Below, piece after piece: positions 36,484 through 46,068 of a stretch of 64,000 bases of DNA (the stretch's first letter is position 1; each line of letters starts with the position of its first letter). The notes beneath the pieces are model-generated. The model was given only the letters and a program-made list of their open reading frames with translations. It did not search any database and was not told the DNA's origin. This DNA comes from Calothrix sp. PCC 7507 (lineage in GTDB: Bacteria > Cyanobacteriota > Cyanobacteriia > Cyanobacteriales > Nostocaceae). The translations under genes and the position numbers were made by a program. Location: NCBI RefSeq assembly GCF_000316575.1, contig NC_019682.1:2230001-2294000 (forward strand), given 5' to 3'.

Positions 36484-37422
36484 ATGCGAATTCTAATTAT
36501 GGGCGGTACTCGGTTCATTGGCGTATACCTAACTCAACGGCTAGTGGAACAAGGACATCAGGTGGTACTGTTCAATCGTGGTAATCGTGCCGTACCATCC
36601 TTACAGGGAGTAGAACAAATTATAGGCGATCGCACTGACGCTACTCAGTTAAAAGCAAAGTTATCACAAGAAAACTTTGATGTCATTTTTGACAATAATG
36701 GGCGGGAACTTACTGATACTCAACCACTGGCAGAAATTTTTCAAGACAGGGTGCAACATTTTGTGTATATGAGTTCTGCTGGAGTATATCTCAAATCTGA
36801 CCAATTGCCCCACGTAGAAGGCGACCCTGTAGACCCTAAAAGTCGCCATCGGGGTAAACATGAAACGGAAGCTTACCTCTTTTCATCAAGATTACCTTTT
36901 ACCTCAATTCGTCCAACTTACATTTATGGACCTCTGAACTATAACGAGTTAGAAAGTTGGTTTTTTGATAGAATTGTTCACGATCGCCCTATTCCTATCC
37001 CTGGTAATGGCTTGCATCTCACCCAGCTAGGTCATGTGAAAGACTTAGCTGCGGCCATGTCTCAAATTGTTGGTAATCAGCAGGCTATAGGACAAATTTA
37101 TAATATTTCTGGCGATCGCTTTGTCACTTTTGATGGTTTAGCCCGTGCTTGTGTACAAGCTACCGGTAAATCACCTGATGCTATAAAAATCGTCCATTAC
37201 GATCCGAAAAAGTTTGATTTCGGTAAACGCAAAGCTTTTCCCATGCGGGTGCAGCATTTCTTTGCATCAGTGCATAAAGCAACTACAGAATTAAGTTGGC
37301 AACCTAAATATGATTTGATTTCTGGACTAACTGACTCATTTACAAATGACTATTTGGCAACTGGGCGGGATAAAGTTGAGGTTGATTTCTCTGTAGATGC
37401 AGAGATTTTGGCAGCGTTGTAA
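36484..37422 (+). CDS. NAD-dependent epimerase/dehydratase-like protein, CSP41 homologue
   Basis: 312 aa from ATG 36484, preceded by AGGTGGGAATTT. It is an atypical SDR resembling the chloroplast stem-loop RNA-binding protein CSP41 and its cyanobacterial relatives. MRILIMGGTRFIGVYLTQRL is the dinucleotide site. YMSSAGVYLKSDQLPH and SRHRGKHETEAYL occupy the place of the catalytic Y-x3-K, but the Tyr is absent (GKHETE). LGHVKDLAAAMSQIVGNQQA is conserved in the family. The missing Tyr argues against ordinary sugar epimerase activity. It sits upstream of rfbB with a 194-bp, MITE-bearing gap. Confidence 0.8.
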   Translation: MRILIMGGTRFIGVYLTQRLVEQGHQVVLFNRGNRAVPSLQGVEQIIGDRTDATQLKAKLSQENFDVIFDNNGRELTDTQPLAEIFQDRVQHFVYMSSAGVYLKSDQLPHVEGDPVDPKSRHRGKHETEAYLFSSRLPFTSIRPTYIYGPLNYNELESWFFDRIVHDRPIPIPGNGLHLTQLGHVKDLAAAMSQIVGNQQAIGQIYNISGDRFVTFDGLARACVQATGKSPDAIKIVHYDPKKFDFGKRKAFPMRVQHFFASVHKATTELSWQPKYDLISGLTDSFTNDYLATGRDKVEVDFSVDAEILAAL

Positions 37423-37480
37423 AAAGAAACTTACTCTTAAAAAAAGCAGGAAGCAGGAGGTTAAAAGTTAAATTATTTCC

Positions 37481-37584
37481 CTAGTACAGCACGGCGTAAA
37501 TAAACATACCATTCAAAATGGCGCTAGAGCTTGGAATACAATTCTTTTGACTTTTGACTTTTGACTTCCGCCTTGCGGTACTAG
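37481..37584 (+). mobile_element. MITE-like element B, copy 2
   Basis: Begins CTAGTACAGCACGGCG, ends CGCCTTGCGGTACTAG, with three TTTTGAC heptamers near the right end. It lies about 30 bp before the rfbB start and leaves its ribosome site (GAGGAAAT) intact. Confidence 0.75.
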
Positions 37585-37616
37585 TTCCCCATTCCCTTTT
37601 AAAATTTTGAGGAAAT

Positions 37617-38687
37617 ATGCTAACAATATTAGTCACAGGAGGAGCCGGATTCATCGGCGCTAATTTTATTCTGCTTGCTAGACAAGCACAATGGGCTAAT
37701 GTCATTAATTTAGATAAACTGACTTACGCCAGTAACCTACAAACATTAGCAGAATTGCACAGTGACCCCAACTATAATTTTGTGCAAGGAGACATCGGCA
37801 ACACCGAGTTAGTCACCTATCTACTCAAACAATATCAGCCAGATGCAATTATCAATTTCGCGGCAGAAAGTCACGTTGATCGTTCCATCCTTAGCCCCCG
37901 TGACTTCATTGAAACAAATGTAGTCGGGACTTTTCAACTATTAGAAGCTAGTCGGCTCTACTGGCAGCAACTATCATCGTCAAAACAACAGCAATTTCGC
38001 TTTTTGCATGTGTCTACAGATGAAGTATACGGCTCACTAAACTCTCAAGATCCAGCCTTCCGAGAAGATACTCCCTACGCGCCCAATAGTCCTTATGCTG
38101 CATCTAAGGCAGCATCTGACCATTTTGTGCGAGCCTACTATCACACCTATGGACTACCGACTTTAACAACAAATTGCTCAAACAACTATGGGCCTCGTCA
38201 GTTTCCTGAAAAACTTATTCCTTTAACTATTCTCAACGCTCTAGATGGTAAATCTTTACCTATATATGGAGATGGACAAAATATCCGAGATTGGCTTTAT
38301 GTCACCGATCACTGTGAAGCTATTTATTTAGTCTTGCAACAAGGAAAAATTGGTGAAACCTACAATATTGGTGGATTAAACGAACAAGCTAACTTGACAG
38401 TTGTGGAAAAAATTTGTGCGATGCTTGATGACTTAGCCCCCAAATCGGATTACCACTACTCATCTTTGATAACTTTTGTGAAAGACCGTCCTGGTCATGA
38501 CCGAAGATATGCAATCAACTGTAATAAAATTAACCACGAGTTGGGTTGGCAACCTCAAGAAAACTTTGATAGCGGGTTATTAAAAACAGTCCAGTGGTAT
38601 CTCGGTAACTCTGATTGGGTGAATCAGGTACGTTCAGGAGCTTACAAAACCTGGCTCAAACAAAACTATGAAAATAGGAAAGTTTAA
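37617..38687 (+). CDS. rfbB: dTDP-glucose 4,6-dehydratase
   Basis: 356 aa, SDR. Second step of dTDP-L-rhamnose synthesis. NAD site [11 protein letters not shown] (7-17), [15 protein letters not shown] (30-44), catalytic STDE (133-136) and Y160-x3-K164 in [34 protein letters not shown] and [16 protein letters not shown], all diagnostic of RmlB. Good ribosome site GAGGAAAT. First gene of the rfbB-A-C-D set. An STRR (TAACTGT x3) follows its stop at 38685-38705. Confidence 0.95.
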   Translation: MLTILVTGGAGFIGANFILLARQAQWANVINLDKLTYASNLQTLAELHSDPNYNFVQGDIGNTELVTYLLKQYQPDAIINFAAESHVDRSILSPRDFIETNVVGTFQLLEASRLYWQQLSSSKQQQFRFLHVSTDEVYGSLNSQDPAFREDTPYAPNSPYAASKAASDHFVRAYYHTYGLPTLTTNCSNNYGPRQFPEKLIPLTILNALDGKSLPIYGDGQNIRDWLYVTDHCEAIYLVLQQGKIGETYNIGGLNEQANLTVVEKICAMLDDLAPKSDYHYSSLITFVKDRPGHDRRYAINCNKINHELGWQPQENFDSGLLKTVQWYLGNSDWVNQVRSGAYKTWLKQNYENRKV

Positions 38688-38729
38688 CTGTTAACTGTTA
38701 ACTGATTATGTCGTGATGAGGGATGTAAA

Positions 38730-39659
38730 ATGAAGGGTATTATCCTAGCTGGTGGCTCTGGTACACGTCTTTATCCAATCACCTATGCTGTCAGTAAACA
38801 GCTAATGCCTGTTTACGATAAGCCAATGATTTACTATCCTTTGTCTGTATTGATGCTGGCAGGAATTCGAGAAATTTTGATTATTTCAACTCCTAATGAT
38901 TTGCCATGTTTTCAGCGTCTTTTAAAGGATGGTAGTCAGTGGGGTTTGCAGTTTAGTTATGTAGAACAACCCCAGCCAGAAGGTTTAGCACAAGCTTTTA
39001 TTCTGGGTAAAGATTTTATTGCTAACGAGCCAGTGTGCTTAATTTTGGGTGACAATATTTTTTATGGACATGGTTTGACAGAAGTACTAACTAGATCTGC
39101 AACTCTTAAAGACGGCGGGTTAGTATTTGGCTATCAGGTGAAAGATCCTCGGCAATATGGAGTAATTGAATTTGACATCAATCAACGGGCGATTAGTATT
39201 GAAGAAAAGCCTCTCGTCCCTAAGTCTAATTATGCTGTTCCTGGTATCTATTTTTATGATTCACAAGTAGCAGAAATTGCTTCTAATCTTAAACCTTCTG
39301 CTCGCAATGAGCTAGAAATTACAGATTTGAATATAGCTTATTTAAAGCAACATAAACTGCGAGTAGAATTGTTGGGTAGAGGATATGCTTGGTTAGATAC
39401 CGGTACTCATGAATCTTTGCATCAGGCTAGTAACTTTATCCAAACTTTGGAAGATCGGCAAGGGTTAAAAATAGCTTGTATTGAAGAAATTGCTTATAGT
39501 CAAGGATATATAGACTCATCTCAACTACGTCAATTAGCAGCACCTATGATTAAGAGTAGTTATGGTCGTTACTTGATGGCAATTTTAGAGCATGAGCAAA
39601 ATTATATAACCATAGAAAAGAACAAAATATATCCTGCCAAAGCTACATTAGCTAATTAA
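38730..39659 (+). CDS. rfbA: Glucose-1-phosphate thymidylyltransferase
   Basis: 309 aa. It makes dTDP-glucose from dTTP and glucose-1-phosphate. Nucleotide loop [20 protein letters not shown] (3-22), [55 protein letters not shown] and [20 protein letters not shown] are all standard RmlA blocks. GATGAGGGATGT lies before the ATG. About 15 residues at the end ([13 protein letters not shown] region) are variable. Confidence 0.95.
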   Translation: MKGIILAGGSGTRLYPITYAVSKQLMPVYDKPMIYYPLSVLMLAGIREILIISTPNDLPCFQRLLKDGSQWGLQFSYVEQPQPEGLAQAFILGKDFIANEPVCLILGDNIFYGHGLTEVLTRSATLKDGGLVFGYQVKDPRQYGVIEFDINQRAISIEEKPLVPKSNYAVPGIYFYDSQVAEIASNLKPSARNELEITDLNIAYLKQHKLRVELLGRGYAWLDTGTHESLHQASNFIQTLEDRQGLKIACIEEIAYSQGYIDSSQLRQLAAPMIKSSYGRYLMAILEHEQNYITIEKNKIYPAKATLAN

Positions 39660-39698
39660 GTAGAGCAGCAAGTTTTGTAGTTAATTGAGAGTATTAAC

Positions 39699-40244
39699 AT
39701 GCAGATCATACAAACAGAAATTCCTGATGTAGTAGTAATTGAGCCACAGGTTTTTGGTGACGATCGCGGTTTTTTTTATGAAAGCTATAACGAAAAGGCT
39801 TTCTTAGAAAAGGCTGGTATTACTGCACATTTTGTCCAGGATAATCATTCGTGTTCCGCTGAAAATGTTTTGCGAGGCTTGCACTATCAAATCCAGCAAC
39901 CCCAAGGAAAACTGGTGAGAGTAGTAGTAGGTGCAGTATTTGATGTAGCTGTTGATTTGAGAAAAAGTTCTCCAACTTTTGCTCAATGGATTGGTATCCA
40001 TCTCACCGGTGAAAATAAACGACAGCTTTGGATACCAGCAGGTTTTGCTCACGGTTTTGTAGTGCTTGCGGAATCTACAGAAGTTTTATACAAAACCACA
40101 GATTACTATGCTCCCCAGCATGAACGGACTATTCTGTGGAATGATCCTGATTTAGCGATCGCTTGGCCAATTTCAGCTTCCCCAATCCTCTCTGCTAAAG
40201 ATAAAATCGGTAAGTCTCTAAAAGATGCAGAGGTGTTTGTATGA
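39699..40244 (+). CDS. rfbC: dTDP-4-dehydrorhamnose 3,5-epimerase
   Basis: 181 aa cupin. FGDDRGFFYESYNEKAF at 19-35, the catalytic His62 in RGLHYQIQQPQGKLVR, DVAVDLRKSSPTF, WIPAGFAHGFVVL and Y132 in VLYKTTDYYAP are all in place. It epimerises C3 and C5 of dTDP-4-keto-6-deoxyglucose. The stop overlaps the rfbD start by 4 bp. Confidence 0.95.
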   Translation: MQIIQTEIPDVVVIEPQVFGDDRGFFYESYNEKAFLEKAGITAHFVQDNHSCSAENVLRGLHYQIQQPQGKLVRVVVGAVFDVAVDLRKSSPTFAQWIGIHLTGENKRQLWIPAGFAHGFVVLAESTEVLYKTTDYYAPQHERTILWNDPDLAIAWPISASPILSAKDKIGKSLKDAEVFV

Positions 40245-41122
40245 AAATCCTACTGACAGGTGCTACTGGACAGGTGGGGTGGGAATTACAACGCACCTTA
40301 ATGACTATTGGCGAAGTTATTCCTGTAGGACGTGAGCAAATAGATTTAGCTCAGTTAGACACCATTCGCCGCACCATTAGGGAAGTAAAACCAGATTTGA
40401 TTGTTAACCCTGCGGCTTATACTGCAGTGGATAAAGCCGAATCAGAGCCAGAATTAGCGATGGCTATTAATGGTATTGCTCCCGGTGCGATCGCCGAAGC
40501 AGCAAAACAAGTCGGTGCAGCTATAATTCACTATTCCACAGATTATGTGTTTGATGGCTCTCAAGCAACACCATATACTGAGCAAGATCAACCAAATCCC
40601 CAAAATATCTACGGTAAAACAAAACTAGCTGGTGAACAGGCGATCGTATCTGTCGGTGTACCCCATCTAATTTTACGCACTAGTTGGGTTTATGGACTGC
40701 GGGGTAAAAACTTTTTATTAACAATGCTGAGATTAGCACAAGAACGGGAAGAAATTAAAGTTGTTGATGACCAAATTGGCGCACCAACTTGGAGCCGGAT
40801 GATTGCAGAAATCACAGCCCAAATTTTGTCTCAGTCTCCAGATAATGTCTCTGATTTCATAGCTAGCAAAAGCGGAATATATCACTTAACAGCAAGTGGA
40901 CAAACTAGCTGGTATGGATTTGCTAAGGCAATTTTGGCAGATGATATTAAACAGAGTCGCAAATTGCAAAGATTGATCCCAATTACTACTCCAGAGTATC
41001 CTACAGCCGCCAGCAGGCCAGCTTATTCTTTATTAGACAGTGCGAAACTATCTCATACATTTGGATTAGTTCTACCAAATTGGGAAAGGAGTTTAGAGTT
41101 GGTAATATCTGAAAACAGATGA
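40241..41122 (+). CDS. rfbD: dTDP-4-dehydrorhamnose reductase
   Basis: 293 aa, SDR. Last step to dTDP-L-rhamnose. GATGQVGWELQRTL (7-20) for NADPH, STDYVFDGSQATPYTE (99-114), Y124-x3-K128 in NIYGKTKLAGEQA, and LRTSWVYGLRGKNF. ATGA overlap with rfbC indicates translational coupling. It completes the rhamnose pathway in this window. Confidence 0.95.
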   Translation: MKILLTGATGQVGWELQRTLMTIGEVIPVGREQIDLAQLDTIRRTIREVKPDLIVNPAAYTAVDKAESEPELAMAINGIAPGAIAEAAKQVGAAIIHYSTDYVFDGSQATPYTEQDQPNPQNIYGKTKLAGEQAIVSVGVPHLILRTSWVYGLRGKNFLLTMLRLAQEREEIKVVDDQIGAPTWSRMIAEITAQILSQSPDNVSDFIASKSGIYHLTASGQTSWYGFAKAILADDIKQSRKLQRLIPITTPEYPTAASRPAYSLLDSAKLSHTFGLVLPNWERSLELVISENR

Positions 41123-41194
41123 GGGTAATGGAATCAGCCTAGAAAAGGCGATGCCTGCGGCGGGCTACGCTACGCACTAATTTGGCAACAAAGT

Positions 41195-41299
41195 ATGAAA
41201 CGCAAGGTTTTTCAACGCTACCTACTGAAATTGGTAGCAGTTGTGTTGTCGATCTCGATTGGTATGATTCCTGCTAAACTAGCGATCGCTTTCTATTAA
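41195..41299 (+). pseudogene. 34-codon remnant, possibly the N-terminus of a YdcF/SanA-like protein
   Basis: ATG 41195 to TAA 41297 encodes MKRKVFQRYLLKLVAVVLSI followed by SIGMIPAKLAIAFY. This looks like the basic start plus membrane helix of a DUF218 (YdcF/ElyC) protein, in which AIAFY is normally followed by the QAP...QAI strand of the soluble domain. Here the frame stops at once and DNA of the MITE type follows 60 bp later. Reading it as a truncated gene is my recollection-based inference; a genuine small membrane protein is the alternative. Confidence 0.4.
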
Positions 41300-41360
41300 A
41301 CCCGAGTGTTGCGAGATTGTGGGCGATCGATTTGATGGATTTTTAGTGGGCGGAGTGGCG

Positions 41361-41499
41361 CCAATACAGTTCGGTTCAGGCTAAAAAATCAGTCAGGTGT
41401 AGGTTGGGTTGAGGCAATGCGTTACCCAACTAAACCCGTAAAATGTTGGGTTTCGTTCCTCAACCCAACCTACCAATACTCTTAACCGAACAGTATTGG
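41361..41499. mobile_element. 139-bp MITE-like element
   Basis: Outer inverted repeats CCAATACAGTTCGGTT (41361-41376) and AACCGAACAGTATTGG (41484-41499) match at 15 of 16 positions. An inner perfect 15-bp inverted repeat TAGGTTGGGTTGAGG (41400-41414 with 41458-41472) surrounds a further GGGTTT/AAACCC core. No coding potential. Confidence 0.7.
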
Positions 41500-41538
41500 G
41501 AGTGGGGCAAGTTTGAATCCTCGGATCTGAACTTTGTA

Positions 41539-42321
41539 TTAAAATAATTTCCATCCATGTTTATTGAAAAAATAAATTGCTGATTGAATATTAATTAAAG
41601 TCAGTTTAAGAGACTTATATGAGCCTTTAGCCCAATGATGAAAAATATGTACATGAGGATAAAATACAGTTCTATATTTTTTAGCCATTCTCAAAGTTAT
41701 ATCTGCATCTTCAAGATACATAAATATATTTTCATCAAAGTAGCCAATTTCATCTAAATACTTTCTACGAAAAAGCATAAAGCATCCAGACAGGTATATA
41801 ACATTTTCTATGTTCTCATAACCCATATCTCGCATTTCATACCAATCAAGATAGTTCTTTAAAAGGAAGTGTAATTTTTTAGGAATAAAACGCCTAACAA
41901 ATAAAGCAAACAATGTTGGATAACGCTTACAAAGATATTGAATATCACCATTAGGGAAGTAGATTTTTGGTTGGATTAAACCGATATCCGGATGATTCTC
42001 TAAATAATCTATTAGTTTGATTATCACATTACTATCAAAGTATATATCCGGGTTAATCACAAGATGATAATCAGATATGCCAGATTGAGAAATAGCTAAG
42101 TTGTGCGCTTTACCAAAACCAATATTATTACCATTGTTATAATAGTAGCTTACATCTAAATCTTTGAATACTGTTTCTAACTCTGGTTTTGGTGAATTAT
42201 CAACGATATATAAATGTATTTTCAATGCTGTGTTTATGGTAGACATAATCGCTTGACGAAGCATATTATAATTATTCTCATATAAGACTAGTGAGGCAGT
42301 GATCTTAATTTTTTCTTGCAT
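41539..42321 (-). CDS. Family 2 glycosyltransferase (rhamnosyltransferase-like)
   Basis: 260 aa. GT-A fold: ITASLVLYENNYNMLRQAIM start, LHIYIVDNSP-type segment (here IHLYIVDNSPKPELE), GNNIGFGKAHNLAI, DxD equivalent in HLVINPDIYFDSNV, and the later block GCFMLFRRKYLDEIGYFDEN with MYLEDADITLRMAKKY, typical of WbbL/RfbF-like rhamnosyltransferases. Last gene of block 2. The presence of rfbBACD next door fits rhamnose as donor. Confidence 0.85.
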   Translation of the reverse strand: MQEKIKITASLVLYENNYNMLRQAIMSTINTALKIHLYIVDNSPKPELETVFKDLDVSYYYNNGNNIGFGKAHNLAISQSGISDYHLVINPDIYFDSNVIIKLIDYLENHPDIGLIQPKIYFPNGDIQYLCKRYPTLFALFVRRFIPKKLHFLLKNYLDWYEMRDMGYENIENVIYLSGCFMLFRRKYLDEIGYFDENIFMYLEDADITLRMAKKYRTVFYPHVHIFHHWAKGSYKSLKLTLINIQSAIYFFNKHGWKLF

Positions 42322-42458
42322 AACGCTACTTATTAAGTTAGTGATTTATTTTCAAAAAGTGCTGTTACAATCACATTTATAATGTAAATTTTTCAAAAAG
42401 CTTTACAAATCAACAATGGCACTCTAATAACATTATAAAAATGTTGAATTGCTCATAA

Positions 42459-43292
42459 CTAACTTCGATAATAATAGTATGCTAAAAGATACTTAAATTT
42501 AGCATGAAGTTTAGGAGAAATTAGTAGAACAATAAATTTGAATAACGAGTGAGATGTCAGTAAAATCATCGCATTAAATTTTATTTTTTTAGATTTCCAA
42601 AGCTTCCAAAAGTTATGAATATCTCCAATTCTCATTCTTAAAAGATTAGTACTCAAACTTTTTGGTTGTTTATAGACATAAGTTAATTGTATATCTAATA
42701 AAAAAAAACTCTGCCCATCAAGGCATATTTTCATCCATAAAAAGTAATCTTCACAGTATCTCTGTACAGAGTCAAATCTGTAGTTAATATTTCTTTTAAG
42801 CATAATTGACGAAGTTTCAAATGGGTTATACATTAATATTTGGCTTCTTGTCAGGGCACAGGCTTGAAATTCCCTGTTTAATAATTCAGTATCTAAGGGA
42901 TATTTGTTGGAATTCGATATGGGTGGTGCATGACCAGAACCTAAAACTAGAGGATTAGCACACATCCATCCATACTGGAATGAAATTTTCTCTGGATGCC
43001 AAGCATTATCAGCATCAAGAAAAGCAATATAGTCCTGAGTTGCTAAATCCCAACCAACATTACGAGCAACGGAAGGCCCAGAATTAGAAGTTAAATTTAT
43101 AATCTTTATCCAATTTTTTTTGTATTTATCTTGTAAGTGTTGTAAAATTTCCCATGTACCATCTTTACTCCCATCATTTACTAGTATAACTTCAGCAGGT
43201 ATGAGAGTTTGTTTTGCTATAGAATCAACAGATCTACTAATAGTATCAGAACAACAGTAACATGGTATGATAACACTAACTGATGGTTCCAT
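42459..43292 (-). CDS. Family 2 glycosyltransferase
   Basis: 277 aa. VSVIIPCYCCSDTISRSVDS at the start, VILVNDGSKDGTWEIL (acidic uridine site), NSGPSVARNVGWDLATQDYI, DADNAWHPEKISFQYG as the DxD block, then YCEDYFLWMKICLDG. The C-terminal 60 residues carry a hydrophobic segment (FNAMILLTSHSLFKFIVLLI) that may hold the enzyme at the membrane. Start ATG at 43292. Donor unknown; AT-rich gene. Confidence 0.87.
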   Translation of the reverse strand: MEPSVSVIIPCYCCSDTISRSVDSIAKQTLIPAEVILVNDGSKDGTWEILQHLQDKYKKNWIKIINLTSNSGPSVARNVGWDLATQDYIAFLDADNAWHPEKISFQYGWMCANPLVLGSGHAPPISNSNKYPLDTELLNREFQACALTRSQILMYNPFETSSIMLKRNINYRFDSVQRYCEDYFLWMKICLDGQSFFLLDIQLTYVYKQPKSLSTNLLRMRIGDIHNFWKLWKSKKIKFNAMILLTSHSLFKFIVLLISPKLHAKFKYLLAYYYYRS

Positions 43293-43512
43293 ATTTTATT
43301 CTTTAAGTTAGACCTAAATTCAAAAGATTAGATGTGATTAAAATTACGATTAAGTAGAGTGTTTATCACGTTAACGTTTTCACTTCTATGATCCCTAAAC
43401 CTTTATAGTTAGAGTAATGCTATGGTTAGTTTTAGTTTTTTGGAATTCAGATATAATCTTTAACCATAAAGTTAATAGTACTAACCAATTTATTTACTGA
43501 GACTCTCTTAAA

Positions 43513-44706
43513 TCAATATCCTGGAAACATCCTACCAGGGCAACCCGAAGCAGTAAATGTTTTATATCCAAAAATTCTCCAACTGGCTTCATAGGTAATT
43601 CTTCTAGCGGCTCTCCTTCCCCGTTTATGTCCCCAAATTCGTATACAGAACCACAATAATATAGAACGCAAAAATTTTAACCATAAAGTTAGTTTATGTA
43701 ATTGACAAGCATCTTCAATTGATTTGCTTTCGGATATAGTTACATTAGTGATTAGATACTCTTCTTTAGAAGCAATTGCAAAATTCAAGACCTCTTCCAT
43801 ACGCATTTCATAAGTGTGTTCACTTATAGTTCTTTCAAAACCAGCCCAAGCAACTGCATCACGCTCTTGTGGATGTTCTAAGAAGTATTTAATTTTCTTG
43901 ACTAGTTCAGGTATGTTGTGAAAAACCTCTATTTCTTTTCCAAGAGTGTAATGCTTTTCTAGCCCTGGCGTATACTCCGTTACTAAAAAACCACCTGCAC
44001 CAGGCACTTCAAAAGTCCTTGCCTTGATTTGATTTTCTCCTATAGAATTAGCAAAATTTAGGCTTATTACTGACTCCCTCATAATACGTGGTACTTCTTC
44101 TGTTGAGATTTGTCCAGATGCCCATCCGTGACCAAAGCAGTCAACCTCAATACCATAATTTCTTAATTCTGCAATTTGTTTCATACGATTACCAAATGCT
44201 CTACCCACAAACGAAACTTTATAGCGGCAACATGTGAAAGATAATGGTTGGTTAAAAGTTTCAGAACTGGCAGCCCACTGAGTGAGCAACACATTTGAAA
44301 TACCATCACTATAATACTTTGCAATAACTTCTGGATAGGTTGTAGTCATAGCATGATATGCAGTTCCAATAAATCGAGATACTTCCTTGTACTTCCAAGA
44401 GTCATCAGTTGTCCAAGAAATAGTTGCCACATCTCTCCGTGCTTGAATTATTTTTAGAGTTTCCCACCAAATTTCATAATACAGTTGAACTGTAAGTATG
44501 ACATGAGGTTGTACTCGCTCAACTGTTTGTAGAAGAGCTTGATTCAATTCAGCATAACTGCTATATGAAGACATATCCCATGATTCAAAGTGGATAACTT
44601 CGTGTCCTAACTTTTTTAATGCTGGTACAAACGCTGCGTATTCAGTGTTAATTCCACGGGCAGGATCACCGTATTGATATTTCCCAAAAACACATAATAC
44701 TTTCAT
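43513..44706 (-). CDS. CgeB-like glycosyltransferase
   Basis: 397 aa. GT-B fold of the CgeB/Glyco_trans_1_2 type: VLCVFGKYQYGDPARGINTE start, HFESWDMSSYSSYAEL, ISWTTDDSWKYKEVSRF, KVSFVGRAFGNRMKQIAEL, IKARTFEVPGAGGFLVTEYT and KKIKYFLEHPQERDAVAWAG. The last 60 residues (from about WLKFLRSILLWFCIRIWGHK) are basic and hydrophobic and probably contact the membrane. A role within the block 2 repeat unit is likely; the sugar is unknown. Confidence 0.8.
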   Translation of the reverse strand: MKVLCVFGKYQYGDPARGINTEYAAFVPALKKLGHEVIHFESWDMSSYSSYAELNQALLQTVERVQPHVILTVQLYYEIWWETLKIIQARRDVATISWTTDDSWKYKEVSRFIGTAYHAMTTTYPEVIAKYYSDGISNVLLTQWAASSETFNQPLSFTCCRYKVSFVGRAFGNRMKQIAELRNYGIEVDCFGHGWASGQISTEEVPRIMRESVISLNFANSIGENQIKARTFEVPGAGGFLVTEYTPGLEKHYTLGKEIEVFHNIPELVKKIKYFLEHPQERDAVAWAGFERTISEHTYEMRMEEVLNFAIASKEEYLITNVTISESKSIEDACQLHKLTLWLKFLRSILLWFCIRIWGHKRGRRAARRITYEASWRIFGYKTFTASGCPGRMFPGY

Positions 44707-44792
44707 AATTAATTTTAGCTTAATTTTATTTTTATATAGTTACGGATTTTTGTAATTATAAAACTTTAAATAACCGACGATACTACTGTTAT

Positions 44793-46010
44793 TTAAACAG
44801 TATTAACTATTTTTTTATTGGCAGCTTTACTATTACATAAAAATCCAAAAATCAAAAAGCATAATGCAGGTAATGGTAAAAAAACAAGAGTAAGAAAGTG
44901 GTTATAAGTATGGGAAGTAATAAGAGTCCATGTGATTTGAGAATAGACTAACAGATGAGAAAGGCTAGAAAATGATTTGCTATAAAAATATTTAGATATC
45001 ATTCCAAAAATAAAAGAGAATATAATTACTCCGACAATTCCTAATCCCCAATGCAAACCTCCATAAAATCCCACTGGTGAACTCTGCTCAGGCAGAATAG
45101 GTAAATCATTATTCATGACGTAGGTTTCATACAGCCTATAAGGTAGCAACCCAACGAAAGTGTATACGGGGTTAAATTTATATGGTCCTAATCCAGCTTG
45201 TTCGCACTGCGCTTCGAGATTGATGAGGGGCCATTGTAGATAATTTATAGTTTCATCAGTTCCAGATATTTGGTATCCTGAACCAATTCTTAGGGAAGCC
45301 ATAAAACCCATAAAATAAATCAATATTACTGGTATGAGAAAATATAGTAAAGTTTGTAATTGCTTACTGATGCGGAAACCAAATATATTTATAAAAGTTT
45401 TTAATGGGCTATTAAAGCGGATTGAGAGTCCAGAAAATAAATAAAATATTAAAATAAATAATCCCTGCCGCTTTCCAGTTATCAAAGTTCCAAAAGCAGC
45501 AATCAACAAATTAACTACAAAGAAGAAATATAGTTTTACATTTAACTCTACTGATTTTATAACTAAAGATAGTAGTAATCCATTTAAAAAAAATAAGGAT
45601 ACAACGAAAACACCTAACTGACCAAACCCAGTTTCTACAGCGTTGTTGTTAACATCATTTATATTAATATTCCCTGAGAAAAACTCAAAAATTGGTAAAA
45701 AACCATAGGTTCCAACAATACCAATTATCTGAATAATTATTAAAGTTGAAAGTATTAAAATTATTCTATTTAAAGTAGTAAAACTAATTTTTACTATATC
45801 TGGAGATATATAATCCAGCTTAGGTTTAAAAATTCTAGTGCCTAGCCAAAAGAAGAAATATCCGGTAGACCATATAACTAAAGGTAGATAAGTTATCTCA
45901 TAGTTATAGCTTTCATTTGGTCCTTGAATAAACCAAATAATGTAAGGAGAAAGAGCTTGAAGAGTACCTAGTAGAAATAGAACTTCAGGACTGACAATTT
46001 TGCGCCACAT
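44793..46010 (-). CDS. Wzy-type O-antigen/EPS polymerase, number 2 of 3
   Basis: 405 aa, about 11-12 membrane segments (first hydrophobic stretch EVLFLLGTLQALSPYIIWFI; last FLTLVFLPLPALCFLIFGFL). LITGKRQGLFILIFYLFSGL is typical of the oligosaccharide repeat unit polymerase group: a G-K-R-Q/S segment before a membrane helix. A long loop (about residues 240-300: LRIGSGYQISGTDETINYLQ...) faces the periplasm. It has no resemblance to the block 1 polymerase beyond topology, as expected for Wzy proteins serving different repeat units. Confidence 0.75.
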   Translation of the reverse strand: MWRKIVSPEVLFLLGTLQALSPYIIWFIQGPNESYNYEITYLPLVIWSTGYFFFWLGTRIFKPKLDYISPDIVKISFTTLNRIILILSTLIIIQIIGIVGTYGFLPIFEFFSGNININDVNNNAVETGFGQLGVFVVSLFFLNGLLLSLVIKSVELNVKLYFFFVVNLLIAAFGTLITGKRQGLFILIFYLFSGLSIRFNSPLKTFINIFGFRISKQLQTLLYFLIPVILIYFMGFMASLRIGSGYQISGTDETINYLQWPLINLEAQCEQAGLGPYKFNPVYTFVGLLPYRLYETYVMNNDLPILPEQSSPVGFYGGLHWGLGIVGVIIFSFIFGMISKYFYSKSFSSLSHLLVYSQITWTLITSHTYNHFLTLVFLPLPALCFLIFGFLCNSKAANKKIVNTV

Positions 46011-46068
46011 AAAATAATATCTATAAATGATTCAATCAATGTTTTGATGTTTATTTTTAATAATATAT

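Larger units (their letters stand above)
41123..41538. other. Convergent intergenic region with gene remnant and MITE-like element
   Basis: These 416 bp hold a short dispersed repeat (GCGGCGGGCTACGCTACGC at about 41158), a possible truncated gene (41195-41299) and a 139-bp element (41361-41499). It lies between the rfb operon (+) and block 2 (-); no strong terminator besides the palindromes was seen. Confidence 0.6.
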
